The notes below the pieces were generated by a model, which was given only the letters and a program-made list of their open reading frames with translations, had not been told where the DNA came from and did no database searches. The translations under genes were made by a program, and so were the position numbers. A stretch of DNA of 64,000 bases from G963662605 sp963667005 (GTDB lineage Bacteria; Bacteroidota; Ignavibacteria; Ignavibacteriales; Ignavibacteriaceae): assembly GCA_963667005.1 (NCBI GenBank), contig OY762937.1, positions 3,857,065-3,921,064 on the forward strand. The letters are read 5' to 3'. This document shows, one piece after another, positions 1-8,272 of this stretch (within the stretch, counting starts at the first letter, position 1; each line of letters starts with the position of its first letter).

Positions 1-2214
1 GGAACCATCTTACGCGTGAACAGAGCTTTGTGCGATATACTTGGATACTCTTCACCGGCAGAGTTGAAAACAAGAAATCTTGAGAAGGATGGTTTTTTAT
101 CAGGCTATGCAAGGGAGGAATTCAAAAGTGAAATACAAAGCAAAGGCGTGATCTCCGGAAGAGAATCAGTTTGGTTGAAGAAAAACGGCCAGCGGGTATT
201 TATTCGGGAACACGCCAGGATTGTTAAAAATCAATCCGGCGATATCCTCTATTATGAAGGCACCGTTGAAAACATCACTGAAAGAAAATTGGCTGAGCGG
301 GCACTGCAGGAAAATATAGACCTGCTCAATTTGCAAAGCAGCAGAATGCCGATCGCACTGATGTATTGGAATGCAAAAGGATTGTTGATTGATTGCAATC
401 CCGCGGCACTTAAGCTTTTCGGCTATGCGTTGGATGAAGTTCTTGGAAAACATGCCGCCGAGTTTTTTACGAGCCCTGCTATTCGTGAGAATATTCAGGT
501 ATTCGCAGAACGCATGTTATCCGGAGATATGCAGCCCAGATGTTCGAACGAAAATATCACAAAGAACGGGGATGTCATTCTTTGTGAGTGGACGAATATC
601 CCGTATAATAATTTCGAAGGCAAGTTTGCCGGATTTATATCCATTGTTCAGGATGTTACACTTCGACAAAACTTTCAGCGCGCTCTTTGGGAAAGTGAAC
701 GCCGGTACAAATCACTCGCACACCATGCACCCTTCCCGGTTATTCTGCTGCACAAAGTTGAGAATACGATTCTATACGCAAATACCGCGGCATTGAAAAA
801 GTTTGATCTTAGTAAGGACGAAGCCTTCGGAAGGCATATCAGAGAATTCTGTTCAGCGCCTGACTTCTGGAAACAAGCTGCAACATCACCGGAGAGCGGC
901 GGAGCTAATCAGCTTCAAGAAATTGAACTTCATTCCTTCTATGGAAAAAAGTTCTGGGCTTTAGTTGATATCTCATACGCTCAATATGCAAATCAGCCCG
1001 CGATATTCATTTCGTTCTATGACATAACAGAAAGAAAAAAGATAGAAGAAGCTCTAATCAGTGCACGGCAAAGAGCAGATGAATTGAATAAATTGAAATC
1101 CGCGTTCCTGGCAAATATCAGCCATGAATTGCGTACGCCTCTTATTGGAATTCTCGGGTACGCGGAAATGCTTCAAGAAAACCTCAATGAAGATAAGGAT
1201 AAAGAGTTTGCCGGTATTATCCGTGAAAATGGTGGAAGACTGCTTGATACATTCAATCAGGTGTTGGAGTTAACACGGCTTCACTCGGAGGCGGTCAAAA
1301 TTCAGGCATCGGAATTCAATATTCTGGATCTGGTAAAAGATAATTTACAAAGCTTCAAATCACTCATTGAGAAAAAGAATCTACTATTACAGCTTAAAGC
1401 AGACAGGCATGAAATCAATGTGTGCTTAGACAAAAACATTGTCGGAAATATTATTAAGAATCTTGTCCATAACGCGATAAAATTTACTCATTCCGGAAAT
1501 ATTTTTGTGCGGATCGGCGAAGGAGTTAACACCGACGGCGAATTCGTCAGCATCTCAATTCAGGATACCGGCATCGGTATACCGATTGAAAAACAATCTG
1601 CCATCTGGGAGGAGTTCCGCCAAGGCAGCGAGGGATACAGCCGCGCATTTGAAGGCGTTGGCTTAGGTTTGGCTTTAGTTAGAAAATATATCGAGCTGCT
1701 GAATGGTGAAATAATTCTTGAGAGCGAACCCGGTAGCGGTTCAACGTTCACTGTATTAATTCCGATTGCACAACCTGCACCGGAGTATTTGCGCGAAGGC
1801 ACAGAGGTACAGCAGTATGTCGCCCGCACTAACACAGACGGCCATCCAAAACCGGAAGTCCTCTATATCGAAAACGATTCTTACGCCGTATCGGTCGCGA
1901 AACATTTCTTACGCGACTATTGTGTCCTTCATTCAGCCCGGACAATAGAAGAGATTGCAGAAAAGATCAAAAGACAAAAATTTGAAGCAATATTTATTGA
2001 CACAAATCCCGAAGAGGGCCTTGACGGATTAAACATTGCGCAATACATACGTACATTCCCTGATTACGAAAATGTACCCATTATCGGGATAACCGCTTTC
2101 ACTATGGCACAAAAGCAGATAGAACTTCTTTTAAAAGGATGTACGCATTCAATCTCGAAGCCTTTCAAAAAGAACGATCTGCAAAAGTTGGTTTCGGGTA
2201 TTCTGCATTTCTGA
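1..2214 (+). CDS. PAS-domain hybrid sensor histidine kinase, 5' end missing
   Basis: Two-component hybrid kinase that should autophosphorylate on His and pass the phosphate to its own receiver. A GTG at 16 could start a 732-residue reading, but the frame is open to the window edge and the residues before it (GTILRVNRA) belong to a PAS fold, so the true start lies upstream. In the 732-residue numbering there are three PAS modules (about 1-95, 100-215, 222-345), a HisKA domain with H370 in the box NISHELRTP, and an HATPase with DTGIGIP near 517 and GVGLGLALV near 547. The C-terminal receiver (about 614-732) has E619/D621, the acceptor Asp at D662 and K715 in SISKPF. No transmembrane segment is visible in the part seen. 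The signal sensed and the output are unknown. A 157-bp gap with an inverted repeat follows. Confidence 0.9.
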   Translation, partial: GTILRVNRALCDILGYSSPAELKTRNLEKDGFLSGYAREEFKSEIQSKGVISGRESVWLKKNGQRVFIREHARIVKNQSGDILYYEGTVENITERKLAERALQENIDLLNLQSSRMPIALMYWNAKGLLIDCNPAALKLFGYALDEVLGKHAAEFFTSPAIRENIQVFAERMLSGDMQPRCSNENITKNGDVILCEWTNIPYNNFEGKFAGFISIVQDVTLRQNFQRALWESERRYKSLAHHAPFPVILLHKVENTILYANTAALKKFDLSKDEAFGRHIREFCSAPDFWKQAATSPESGGANQLQEIELHSFYGKKFWALVDISYAQYANQPAIFISFYDITERKKIEEALISARQRADELNKLKSAFLANISHELRTPLIGILGYAEMLQENLNEDKDKEFAGIIRENGGRLLDTFNQVLELTRLHSEAVKIQASEFNILDLVKDNLQSFKSLIEKKNLLLQLKADRHEINVCLDKNIVGNIIKNLVHNAIKFTHSGNIFVRIGEGVNTDGEFVSISIQDTGIGIPIEKQSAIWEEFRQGSEGYSRAFEGVGLGLALVRKYIELLNGEIILESEPGSGSTFTVLIPIAQPAPEYLREGTEVQQYVARTNTDGHPKPEVLYIENDSYAVSVAKHFLRDYCVLHSARTIEEIAEKIKRQKFEAIFIDTNPEEGLDGLNIAQYIRTFPDYENVPIIGITAFTMAQKQIELLLKGCTHSISKPFKKNDLQKLVSGILHF

Positions 2215-2293
2215 TCCGATTGCCCCGATTAGTTTTGCTGTTTTGTTTTCTATTTCTAACCCGCCTCATCAATTCGACTCATTTTGCAGAATC

Positions 2294-2326
2294 TTTTTAT
2301 TAGTGTATATTGGACACTAATAAAAA
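2294..2326. repeat. 13-bp perfect inverted repeat (possible terminator or operator)
   Basis: TTTTTATTAGTGT at 2294-2306 is mirrored by ACACTAATAAAAA at 2314-2326 around a 7-base loop. It lies between the kinase stop and the lyase start. The stem is AT-rich and there is no clear T-run after it, so it may be a weak terminator of the kinase gene or a binding site controlling the lyase gene. Confidence 0.5.
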
Positions 2327-2371
2327 ACTGCTTTTCCTGATTCCCTGAATTTACATTATCGAAAGATATTC

Positions 2372-4015
2372 ATGCGTTATTTGCTTATAACTATATTGCT
2401 TTTATTACCCGCACAAATCTTTTCACAATTATTGGCATTTCCGGAAGCCGAAGGGTACGGTAAATATTCTGCCGGGGGCAGATTCGGAAAAGTTATTGAG
2501 GTAACTAATCTGAATGATTCCGGTACAGGAAGTCTGCGCGCTGCAGTCACCGCGAGCGGTGCAAGAATTGTAGTGTTCCGGGTTTCAGGCACCATTTTCT
2601 TAAAGTCAGCACTTGATATATCCAAGGATTCAATTTACATCGCGGGACAAACAGCACCCGGTGATGGAATCTGTATTGCCAACTGGACATTCACCAATTC
2701 AGCCAGTAATGTTATCATCAGATATCTTAGAGTCCGTACCGGAGATACCACCGCTTGTGTTGATGACGGATTCGGCGGACGCGGCGGCAATAATGTTATT
2801 ATCGATCATTGTTCGGCCAGCTGGAGTATTGACGAAACAATCTCATTCTATGAAAACACCAACTTCACTATGCAATGGTGCATCGCGAGTGAAAGCTTGT
2901 ACAAATCACATCATCCAAAAGGCAATCACGGTTACGGTGGCATCTGGGGAGGATCAAAAGCATCGTTCCACCATAATTTAATGGCAAACCACTCAAGCCG
3001 TAATCCCCGATTTTCCGGAGTCGGCACAACAGTGGGTGCGTACAATATTGATTTCCGCAACAATGTTATTTTCAATTGGGGATTCAATAGCTCGTATGGC
3101 GGCGAAAGCGGAACATTCAACATGGTCGGCAATTATTATAAATCCGGCCCCGCGACAACAAGCGGGACAAAATATAAAATACTTGAACCTTCGGATTCTG
3201 TAGGCAGATGGTTTGTTGACGGCAATTATGTTAATGGCAGCGCAACAATAACGGCAAATAACTGGAATGGCGGCGTACAAGGTACGTATACTTCATATGC
3301 AAAAGCGGCATCCCCGTTCGCTTATGAAGCGATCAATCAACAAAGTCCGGAAGTTGCATACGGAAAAGTTTTATATACGGCAGGAGCTACACTTCCAAAA
3401 CGCGACACGGTTGATACACGCATTATTGATGAAGTAACAACAGGTGTTTGTCATTATGAAGGGACACAGTACGAGATTGATCATAGCACTCCCAACTCTT
3501 CTTTGAAATGCGGCATTATAGATTCACAAAAGGATGTTGGCGGATGGCCGGTATTGAGCTCAACCACTCCCCCCACCGATTCCGATCATGATGGTATGCC
3601 AGACACCTGGGAAACCGCACACGGATTAAATCCGAACCTTGCGACTGACCGCAATACTATTGCTCCAAGCGGGTACACGTATATTGAAGAATACCTTAAC
3701 GAGTTAGGTGCGTTTGTAACCGATGTTCAGAATAATGAAATTCAAAAACCGCAGGGATTCAGTTTATCACAGAACTATCCGAATCCTTTTAACCCAACAA
3801 CAAGAATTGCATACTCGCTGGACAAAACGCAGCAGGTCAGTTTGAAAATATTTAATCTGTTAGGCAAGGAAGTTGCGACATTAGTTAGCGAAGAAAAAAC
3901 AGCGGGACACTACGAAGCAATCTTCAACGCTGCAGGACTGCCAAGTGGAATCTATTTCTATCAACTCAAAGCCGGCAATCAATCCCAGACAAAAAAATTA
4001 ACATTGCTCAAATAA
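2372..4015 (+). CDS. Secreted pectate-lyase-like parallel beta-helix protein with type IX sorting tail
   Basis: Probably an extracellular or cell-surface polysaccharide lyase of the PL1 pectate lyase type, cleaving pectic chains by beta-elimination. A signal peptide covers about residues 1-19. The mature part opens with FPEAEGYG, a motif common at the start of this group, and is followed by a beta-helix with VIIDHCSASWS near 142 and the PL1-like RNPRF box at 210-214. A calcium-binding type-3 repeat (DSDHDGMPDTWE, about 403-414) leads to a sorting tail from about 465 with QNYPNPFNPTT, ending in KKLTLLK. The tail indicates export by the Bacteroidota type IX system. The gene stands alone, and its 3' end has been partly duplicated downstream (4117-4197). 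Substrate specificity cannot be read from the sequence; the fold and export route are secure. Confidence 0.85.
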   Translation: MRYLLITILLLLPAQIFSQLLAFPEAEGYGKYSAGGRFGKVIEVTNLNDSGTGSLRAAVTASGARIVVFRVSGTIFLKSALDISKDSIYIAGQTAPGDGICIANWTFTNSASNVIIRYLRVRTGDTTACVDDGFGGRGGNNVIIDHCSASWSIDETISFYENTNFTMQWCIASESLYKSHHPKGNHGYGGIWGGSKASFHHNLMANHSSRNPRFSGVGTTVGAYNIDFRNNVIFNWGFNSSYGGESGTFNMVGNYYKSGPATTSGTKYKILEPSDSVGRWFVDGNYVNGSATITANNWNGGVQGTYTSYAKAASPFAYEAINQQSPEVAYGKVLYTAGATLPKRDTVDTRIIDEVTTGVCHYEGTQYEIDHSTPNSSLKCGIIDSQKDVGGWPVLSSTTPPTDSDHDGMPDTWETAHGLNPNLATDRNTIAPSGYTYIEEYLNELGAFVTDVQNNEIQKPQGFSLSQNYPNPFNPTTRIAYSLDKTQQVSLKIFNLLGKEVATLVSEEKTAGHYEAIFNAAGLPSGIYFYQLKAGNQSQTKKLTLLK

Positions 4016-4108
4016 TTGTAGGGCGACTCTCCGAGTCGCCCACAAATTCTCACCAACAATTCGAATCATCGCTATATTGCATGGTCGAGTCGGAGACTCA
4101 ACCTACAA
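4016..4108. repeat. Composite palindromic element (REPIN-like), copy 1
   Basis: The element begins directly after the lyase stop codon with TTGTAGG and ends with the inverse CCTACAA at 4102-4108. The first half contains a perfect hairpin GGGCGACTC-tcc-GAGTCGCCC (4021-4041); the second half holds a degenerate copy in opposite orientation (GGTCGAGTCGGAGACTC). A second composite copy with the same outer ends lies at 51294-51363, also within 3 bases of a stop codon. It may serve as a transcription terminator or 3' end stabiliser. Confidence 0.7.
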
Positions 4109-4116
4109 AATCGCAT

Positions 4117-4197
4117 CGACCTGTCGGCGGAGTATATTTCTATCAACTCAAAGCCGGCAACCAATACCAAACAAAAAAATCAACATTGCTGAAATAA
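4117..4197 (+). pseudogene. Relic of a type IX sorting tail (partial duplication of the lyase 3' end)
   Basis: Bases 4134-4205 repeat 3952-4023 at an offset of 182 bp with about five differences in 72 bases. Translated in frame it reads GGVYFYQLKAGNQYQTKK and then STLLK and a stop, which is the C-terminal end of a sorting tail. Nothing upstream of it is coding, so this is a gene fragment. The duplicated block also carries the same TTGTAGGG junction after the stop codon. It could be a local duplication or the leftover of a second secreted protein gene removed by deletion. Confidence 0.75.
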
Positions 4198-4228
4198 TTG
4201 TAGGGTGGGTTTGCTACCCGCCCACAGC
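4198..4228. repeat. Single palindromic unit after the duplicated tail
   Basis: TTGTAGGGTGGGT is followed by a near-palindromic ACCCGCCCAC. This is the same kind of unit as at 4016 but with a different stem and only one hairpin. It sits one base arrangement away from the relic stop codon exactly as the copy at 4016 sits after the intact gene. The remaining 95 bases up to 4323 hold no other recognisable feature. Confidence 0.5.
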
Positions 4229-4323
4229 AAAAAAAAGGGTTTATAGACAATCCTCAATGTATGTTGATAAACTTGCGGAATTTATGTCGAGATACGTTAT
4301 TATTAAAATGAACTAAAGTCTAT

Positions 4324-5625
4324 TCAATTTTTCTTTTCTAATACGACATTCAGGGTGCCGCGCTGATATTCTGGATTTTTAGAATCTAATATTTGATATG
4401 TAAAAGAAAAGGACTTAATCAAATTATTATCCTCAAAAAAAATATAAAGCGGATCCAATTCGAAACTTGTTTTATGTTTAAGTCTGGTAATTTTATAGCT
4501 AACATCATAACTATGGCTTTTTTTTATTTTTGGAGAACAATCGTCTTTCGATTTTCCATTATTAAAACCTGTGAGATAACCTGAAGGAATATAGTTCGGT
4601 CTCATAGATAAAGCAAAATTGTTTTTCAATTTTTGAGATAATGTCAATGGCTCAGCAGGTATTGTAGGTGACTTGGGTTTTACAGGTAATCCCGCTTTTT
4701 CAAACACTTCAAAGCCATCAGGGAGATGCAATGAGATATCAATATCGTCTGCTGGCACTCCACCGTCGTTTACTAGGCTCAACTGAATTTTAAAAATTCT
4801 TGCTAATAAGTTCTTGTAGTCCCAATAGTCATCAAAATAAATTTTCATTCTCTCCAGATATTTTTTATTTTCTTCTTTATAGCGAAAAATATCGTTTTCC
4901 GAAAGAAAATAATCGTAGATCAATGGATTAGTCATCTGCCCTATACTAGATGGAATAAATTTTGAACTCACTACTCTATTTACTTTTTTATCAAGATAAG
5001 CTTGCAATTTGGCTATGGCGACATCCGAATTAAATTTATCTTTTGGCATCAATATTTGGTATTCTTGTCTCAGGAGATTTGCAGCCTGCGTAAACTTTAA
5101 TTGCAATTTTGGTTTTGCGTTTTCAAGGATAGCAATTTTTTCTTTTAACTTTAAAAATTCTTTTTCGTTGCTGTTTTTTAGTTCAGCACGTAGATTATCA
5201 CTCATTGATTTAGTCAAAATCCCATGTGATTTCGCCTTGAGTTCCAGTCCAAAATCCGAGGTGATTAATATTGAATTCTGTGTATCACCGCATTCTATAA
5301 TCGAGGCTATTATTCTGTCATCATTGATGCTTGGATCTAGACCCAAATCTATCCAATTCACACGAGGTTCTCTGCTAATAAAGGTGAGTTGACTATTCTT
5401 CAACCGTAGCTCATTATTGGCACACTCACGTAGTTTTCCAACAATCTGTCGACAACGATTCCTGATATCCAAGTCACTATGATGCATCTTTTTTTGGTCT
5501 AATTCGGTAAGAACCATAGGACAAATTATCAGTTCAACTTCGGAAAAATCAAGCACATTAGTCCAATCAATCTCTGTAAATAATTTATAATGAATAAGTG
5601 TGTTAGTGTCTAAGAAACACTTCAT
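4324..5625 (-). CDS. PIN-like nuclease-domain protein with long C-terminal extension
   Basis: The first 150 residues look like a PIN ribonuclease domain. FLDTNTLIH (first acid D6), a TELDQKK acid, the NDDRIIAS pair near 110 and TSDFGL near 132 are in the expected order for a metal-dependent RNase. A coiled, lysine-rich middle part and a C-terminal beta-rich region of about 200 residues follow; I do not recognise the latter. At 433 residues it is much longer than VapC toxins (about 130), and no antitoxin-like gene is next to it, so it is unlikely to be a simple toxin. The start has a good ribosome site (AAGGAAATTAAA before ATG). It follows a broken PD-(D/E)XK-like gene on the same strand after 81 bp. 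A defence or RNA-processing role is only an inference from the company it keeps. Confidence 0.6.
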   Translation of the reverse strand: MKCFLDTNTLIHYKLFTEIDWTNVLDFSEVELIICPMVLTELDQKKMHHSDLDIRNRCRQIVGKLRECANNELRLKNSQLTFISREPRVNWIDLGLDPSINDDRIIASIIECGDTQNSILITSDFGLELKAKSHGILTKSMSDNLRAELKNSNEKEFLKLKEKIAILENAKPKLQLKFTQAANLLRQEYQILMPKDKFNSDVAIAKLQAYLDKKVNRVVSSKFIPSSIGQMTNPLIYDYFLSENDIFRYKEENKKYLERMKIYFDDYWDYKNLLARIFKIQLSLVNDGGVPADDIDISLHLPDGFEVFEKAGLPVKPKSPTIPAEPLTLSQKLKNNFALSMRPNYIPSGYLTGFNNGKSKDDCSPKIKKSHSYDVSYKITRLKHKTSFELDPLYIFFEDNNLIKSFSFTYQILDSKNPEYQRGTLNVVLEKKN

Positions 5626-5660
5626 TTTAATTTCCTTTTTAATAGAAAAATAAAGTCAAT

Positions 5661-5694
5661 CCAACGTTGGTGATGCATAGCATAATAGTTATGC
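5661..5694 (-). promoter_or_regulatory. Two small palindromes upstream of the PIN gene
   Basis: CCAACGTTGG (5661-5670) is a perfect palindrome, and GCATAA-tag-TTATGC (5680-5694) has 6-bp arms around 3 bases. Both lie in the 81-bp gap between the nuclease pseudogene and the PIN gene start, where a regulator site is expected. No regulator gene is nearby. Confidence 0.3.
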
Positions 5695-5706
5695 GGGGTA
5701 TTTATT

Positions 5707-6606
5707 CTACAAATTTTCTCGAATACGCTTAACAACATGACTTATTAATATCGACTCATAAGATCCCGACCTACAAAGCTGATGCATTGCCATGTATTGG
5801 CAATTAGAAAGCATGTGTTTCGCTTTTAACAAAGCAAAAGTTTTAAAGAAAAAAAGCACTCCTATTAATTCATTATTATTTAACATAGACCAAAACAATT
5901 TATATTTATCAATAAAACTCAGAACCATATTTTCCATAATTCTCTTGATATCATTTTCATCATCAACAATTAAACGATAATGATATGGATTCAAAATTTT
6001 TTCTAGTGAAACTACAATAACGCCATATTTAGGCGTCGCATACCCACTCATATCATAGCGTTTCTTGAGTTGCTTTGACGCTCTGCTTATATTATTTCTT
6101 AATGCAGACAATTTATTTGGTCGCTTGCATTCAAAAAACAGTGTTTGTCCGGAAGATTTTAAAACTATATCCGCATCTGAAGTCAAATCCAGTTCAAAGC
6201 CACTGATATTCAATAATCCCGCCATTAATAACTCAAATGCAATATCTCTTGCATGATGAGATCACGTACCCTCATTTTCACTCGACAAACTAGGTGGTCC
6301 GCCTAAAACATATTTTAATTTGGGTTTCAGGAAGTTCAAATTGTTAACACTATGCAAGGTTTTATAAATTTGTATGAATTCATCTATTTCGTAAAGAGAA
6401 TTCATTACTTGAGGGAAAGCTTCATCCGTTGTTAATTTATCTATCCTGTTTTCTTTAAGTGAAGCGACTACTAATTCGATATCTTTTTTATATTTCCCTA
6501 TTCTTGTCGTTTTATACTCAAGCTCTAAACCAATCACCCAATCCGTTGCTTTTTCAAGCTGCTCTTTTATTTCCTCAAACTTATGTGTTTTTAATGAATT
6601 GCCCAT
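5707..6606 (-). pseudogene. PD-(D/E)XK-like nuclease gene interrupted by an in-frame TGA
   Basis: Two reading frames usually seen as separate genes (6606-6262, 114 residues, and 6225-5707, 172 residues) are in the same phase, separated only by a TGA at 6264-6262. Reading through it gives GGPPSLSSENEGT-stop-SHHARDIAFELLMAGLL, which runs smoothly into SDADIVLK and FFECKRP. That is the Asp...Glu-x-Lys arrangement of a PD-(D/E)XK nuclease core, preceded by the FEL helix that normally opens such domains. The whole would be 299 residues. A CGA-to-TGA change is the simplest cause. It is either a pseudogene, a sequencing or assembly error, or two coupled fragments. Neighbouring genes use TGA as an ordinary stop, so recoding is unlikely. 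The PIN-domain gene follows on the same strand. Confidence 0.65.
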
Positions 6607-7306
6607 TGAGAATTCTTTTCGACAAACTTACTCTTGTTTTATAATTATTCAATATTCTATCATAACTTTTATTTGGTGACTTTATAAGTCTTCAAAAATT
6701 GAAAAAGTATTTTGCGACCAAAAGAATGTATTAATTCCAGAAAATCCCGCCACGTTTCAGCCCCAGAATAAGAGTTATCGCAAAAGTAGGTTATTTTATA
6801 GGCAAGCGCAAGAAAATAACAACAGGCGACGGGCATCTCGATGCACCCGCCTCTGGCGGGTTACTCGATGTCCCTCTCTATATAAGGTTAGACTGGATAA
6901 TATAAGTTATGGGATTTACCCAAGTCCGGGAATGTGGTTTTGGTTGTGTTCTTTTCGCCCGGTTCCGCAAGCTCCACCGGGGCCCGCCAGCCGGACGGGC
7001 AGGGTTACCCGCCTGCATAGCGCAGTCGGGCAGGTTCAAATTACGTCTCTTCGTGACAATACCACATGCGTTTATACCGTAGGTATTCAATCCTTGTAGA
7101 ATAGCATAGACCATACACAATTATTTTCCGGAGGAAATATATCTTTTGTGTCACTAAATGGATTTATGATCAGATATATTCCCTACGGGAAATACATCCT
7201 TTTTTTGTATCGTGTTCTACAAGGATATAATGCCTATGGCATAGGCCTATGAATTATCGTTACAACAAACACCACCTTGGAAAATTAAGACAAATTCTAC
7301 CGGACG
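6607..7306. other. 700-bp non-coding stretch built of nested palindromes
   Basis: No convincing gene is seen. The left third is AT-rich. At 6845-6861 the palindrome ACCCGCC-tct-GGCGGGT is flanked by the 7-bp direct repeat CTCGATG (6837-6843 and 6864-6870), as an insertion with target duplication would be. Bases 6955-7045 contain several GC-rich palindromes (GCCCGCC..GGACGGGC, CGGGCAGG). A larger inverted element fills 7074-7241. A short frame on the minus strand (7120-6878) crosses these repeats and is not believable. Confidence 0.6.
7074..7241. repeat. Long imperfect inverted-repeat element with internal hairpins
   Basis: ATCCTTGTAGAA at 7090-7101 is matched exactly by TTCTACAAGGAT at 7215-7226, and the similarity extends to about 36 bases per arm with roughly eight mismatches. 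Inside are hairpins of one style, arms around three bases: TTTCC-gga-GGAAA and TTCCC-tac-GGGAA, each followed by an ATATATC/ATACATC and a T-rich run. GCCTATGGCATAGGC follows the right arm. The same TTCTACAAGGAT core with a similar hairpin occurs at 52569-52607, so this is a dispersed family. Confidence 0.65.
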
Positions 7307-8161
7307 TTATTCAAACAATTCTGCTTTTATGCCAACGGTATAATAGCTGATAGAATATGTCATAAATTTATTATACTGATACATCAGGCTGAGGCTGTAT
7401 CCACGCCAGAAGTACACGCTCATGTCCGCGAGAAGCTGGAGGCGCTGGGTTTCGTACTGGTTATAGAGAGATAAATTATCAGGATCGAAGAAATAACAAC
7501 GCTTTCCTGCCATTCCTCCAAACCGTAGCATGTAAGCAGTCGGACTTCCACCCGTTAAATTTACCTCATCTTTATATTGCACTTTTAACAGAGCAGAGTA
7601 CAAGCGTCTTCCATCATCAAGGTCGGAATAATACGGCCTTAGTGTGGCACTCCATTTCGGTCCGAAGTTTTTCTGAAACTTTATTCCCAAATGCTGAACC
7701 ATGAGATGTTTTATTTTACCACCACCGGCAGTCCCGGTGAAATTGATCAGGGTATATGATGCCCCCAGGTTCATATCATGCATCGGATAGCTTATTTCAG
7801 GATTATAGATATTCGTATTGTCGTTATAGGAATAATTGATTTGCTTCGCCGAGTAATCGCCATGTACATATGAATAATTTAAGATGAACAGTGCGTCTGA
7901 AAAATTCCTCCTCAGATTAAACTTTCCACTCCATTGAAGATAGCCGTATTTCGCCGCGTTGATTTTCATATTATCGTAGCCCGCGGTAATGAAGTTATTG
8001 CCCGGAAGCTGATGAGAGAAAAATAATGAATACATATTGAGAAATTGACCGCTGGTGTATTCACCATGCGTATAATAGGCGGAAGGACTGACATATAAGG
8101 AATCGGCTCGTGCAACAGCACTAAAACACAGGACAGAAAGAGCCACGATAGCTATACGCAT
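7307..8161 (-). CDS. Outer-membrane beta-barrel protein of unknown function
   Basis: A 19-residue signal peptide (ending AVARA) is followed by 265 residues of alternating polar and aromatic stretches typical of antiparallel membrane strands. It ends in an aromatic-rich last strand (YYTVGIKAELFE), as outer-membrane barrels do. About ten to twelve strands can be imagined; there are no cysteine pairs or repeats. The start is supported by GGAGG eight bases before the ATG. It stands alone between a palindrome-rich gap and the ygiD group. No family name can be given with confidence. It is probably inserted by the BAM machinery and may be a small porin or a structural barrel. Confidence 0.65.
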   Translation of the reverse strand: MRIAIVALSVLCFSAVARADSLYVSPSAYYTHGEYTSGQFLNMYSLFFSHQLPGNNFITAGYDNMKINAAKYGYLQWSGKFNLRRNFSDALFILNYSYVHGDYSAKQINYSYNDNTNIYNPEISYPMHDMNLGASYTLINFTGTAGGGKIKHLMVQHLGIKFQKNFGPKWSATLRPYYSDLDDGRRLYSALLKVQYKDEVNLTGGSPTAYMLRFGGMAGKRCYFFDPDNLSLYNQYETQRLQLLADMSVYFWRGYSLSLMYQYNKFMTYSISYYTVGIKAELFE

Positions 8162-8272
8162 AACGCCTCCTTACGGGATATTTCAATTATAACACACACA
8201 AAAGAAATCTTGCCTGATTCTTGGAAGGAATATAGTGAGGGTGGGAGAATAATCAAAGCCGATAAATGAATA

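Noticed and set aside
4077..4316. 79-codon frame after the lyase gene
   Set aside because: It runs through the inverted palindromic element and the relic in a frame other than the sorting tail, and has no ribosome site.
4324..5625. PIN protein as a VapC toxin
   Set aside because: It is three times too long and has no antitoxin gene upstream.
6262..6264. TGA as a recoded sense codon (Trp or selenocysteine)
   Set aside because: Other genes in the window end normally at TGA, there is no selenocysteine hairpin seen, and a single CGA-to-TGA change explains the stop more simply.
6878..7120. 80-codon frame in the palindrome-rich gap
   Set aside because: It crosses several hairpins and repeats and encodes a basic, low-complexity peptide; not a gene.
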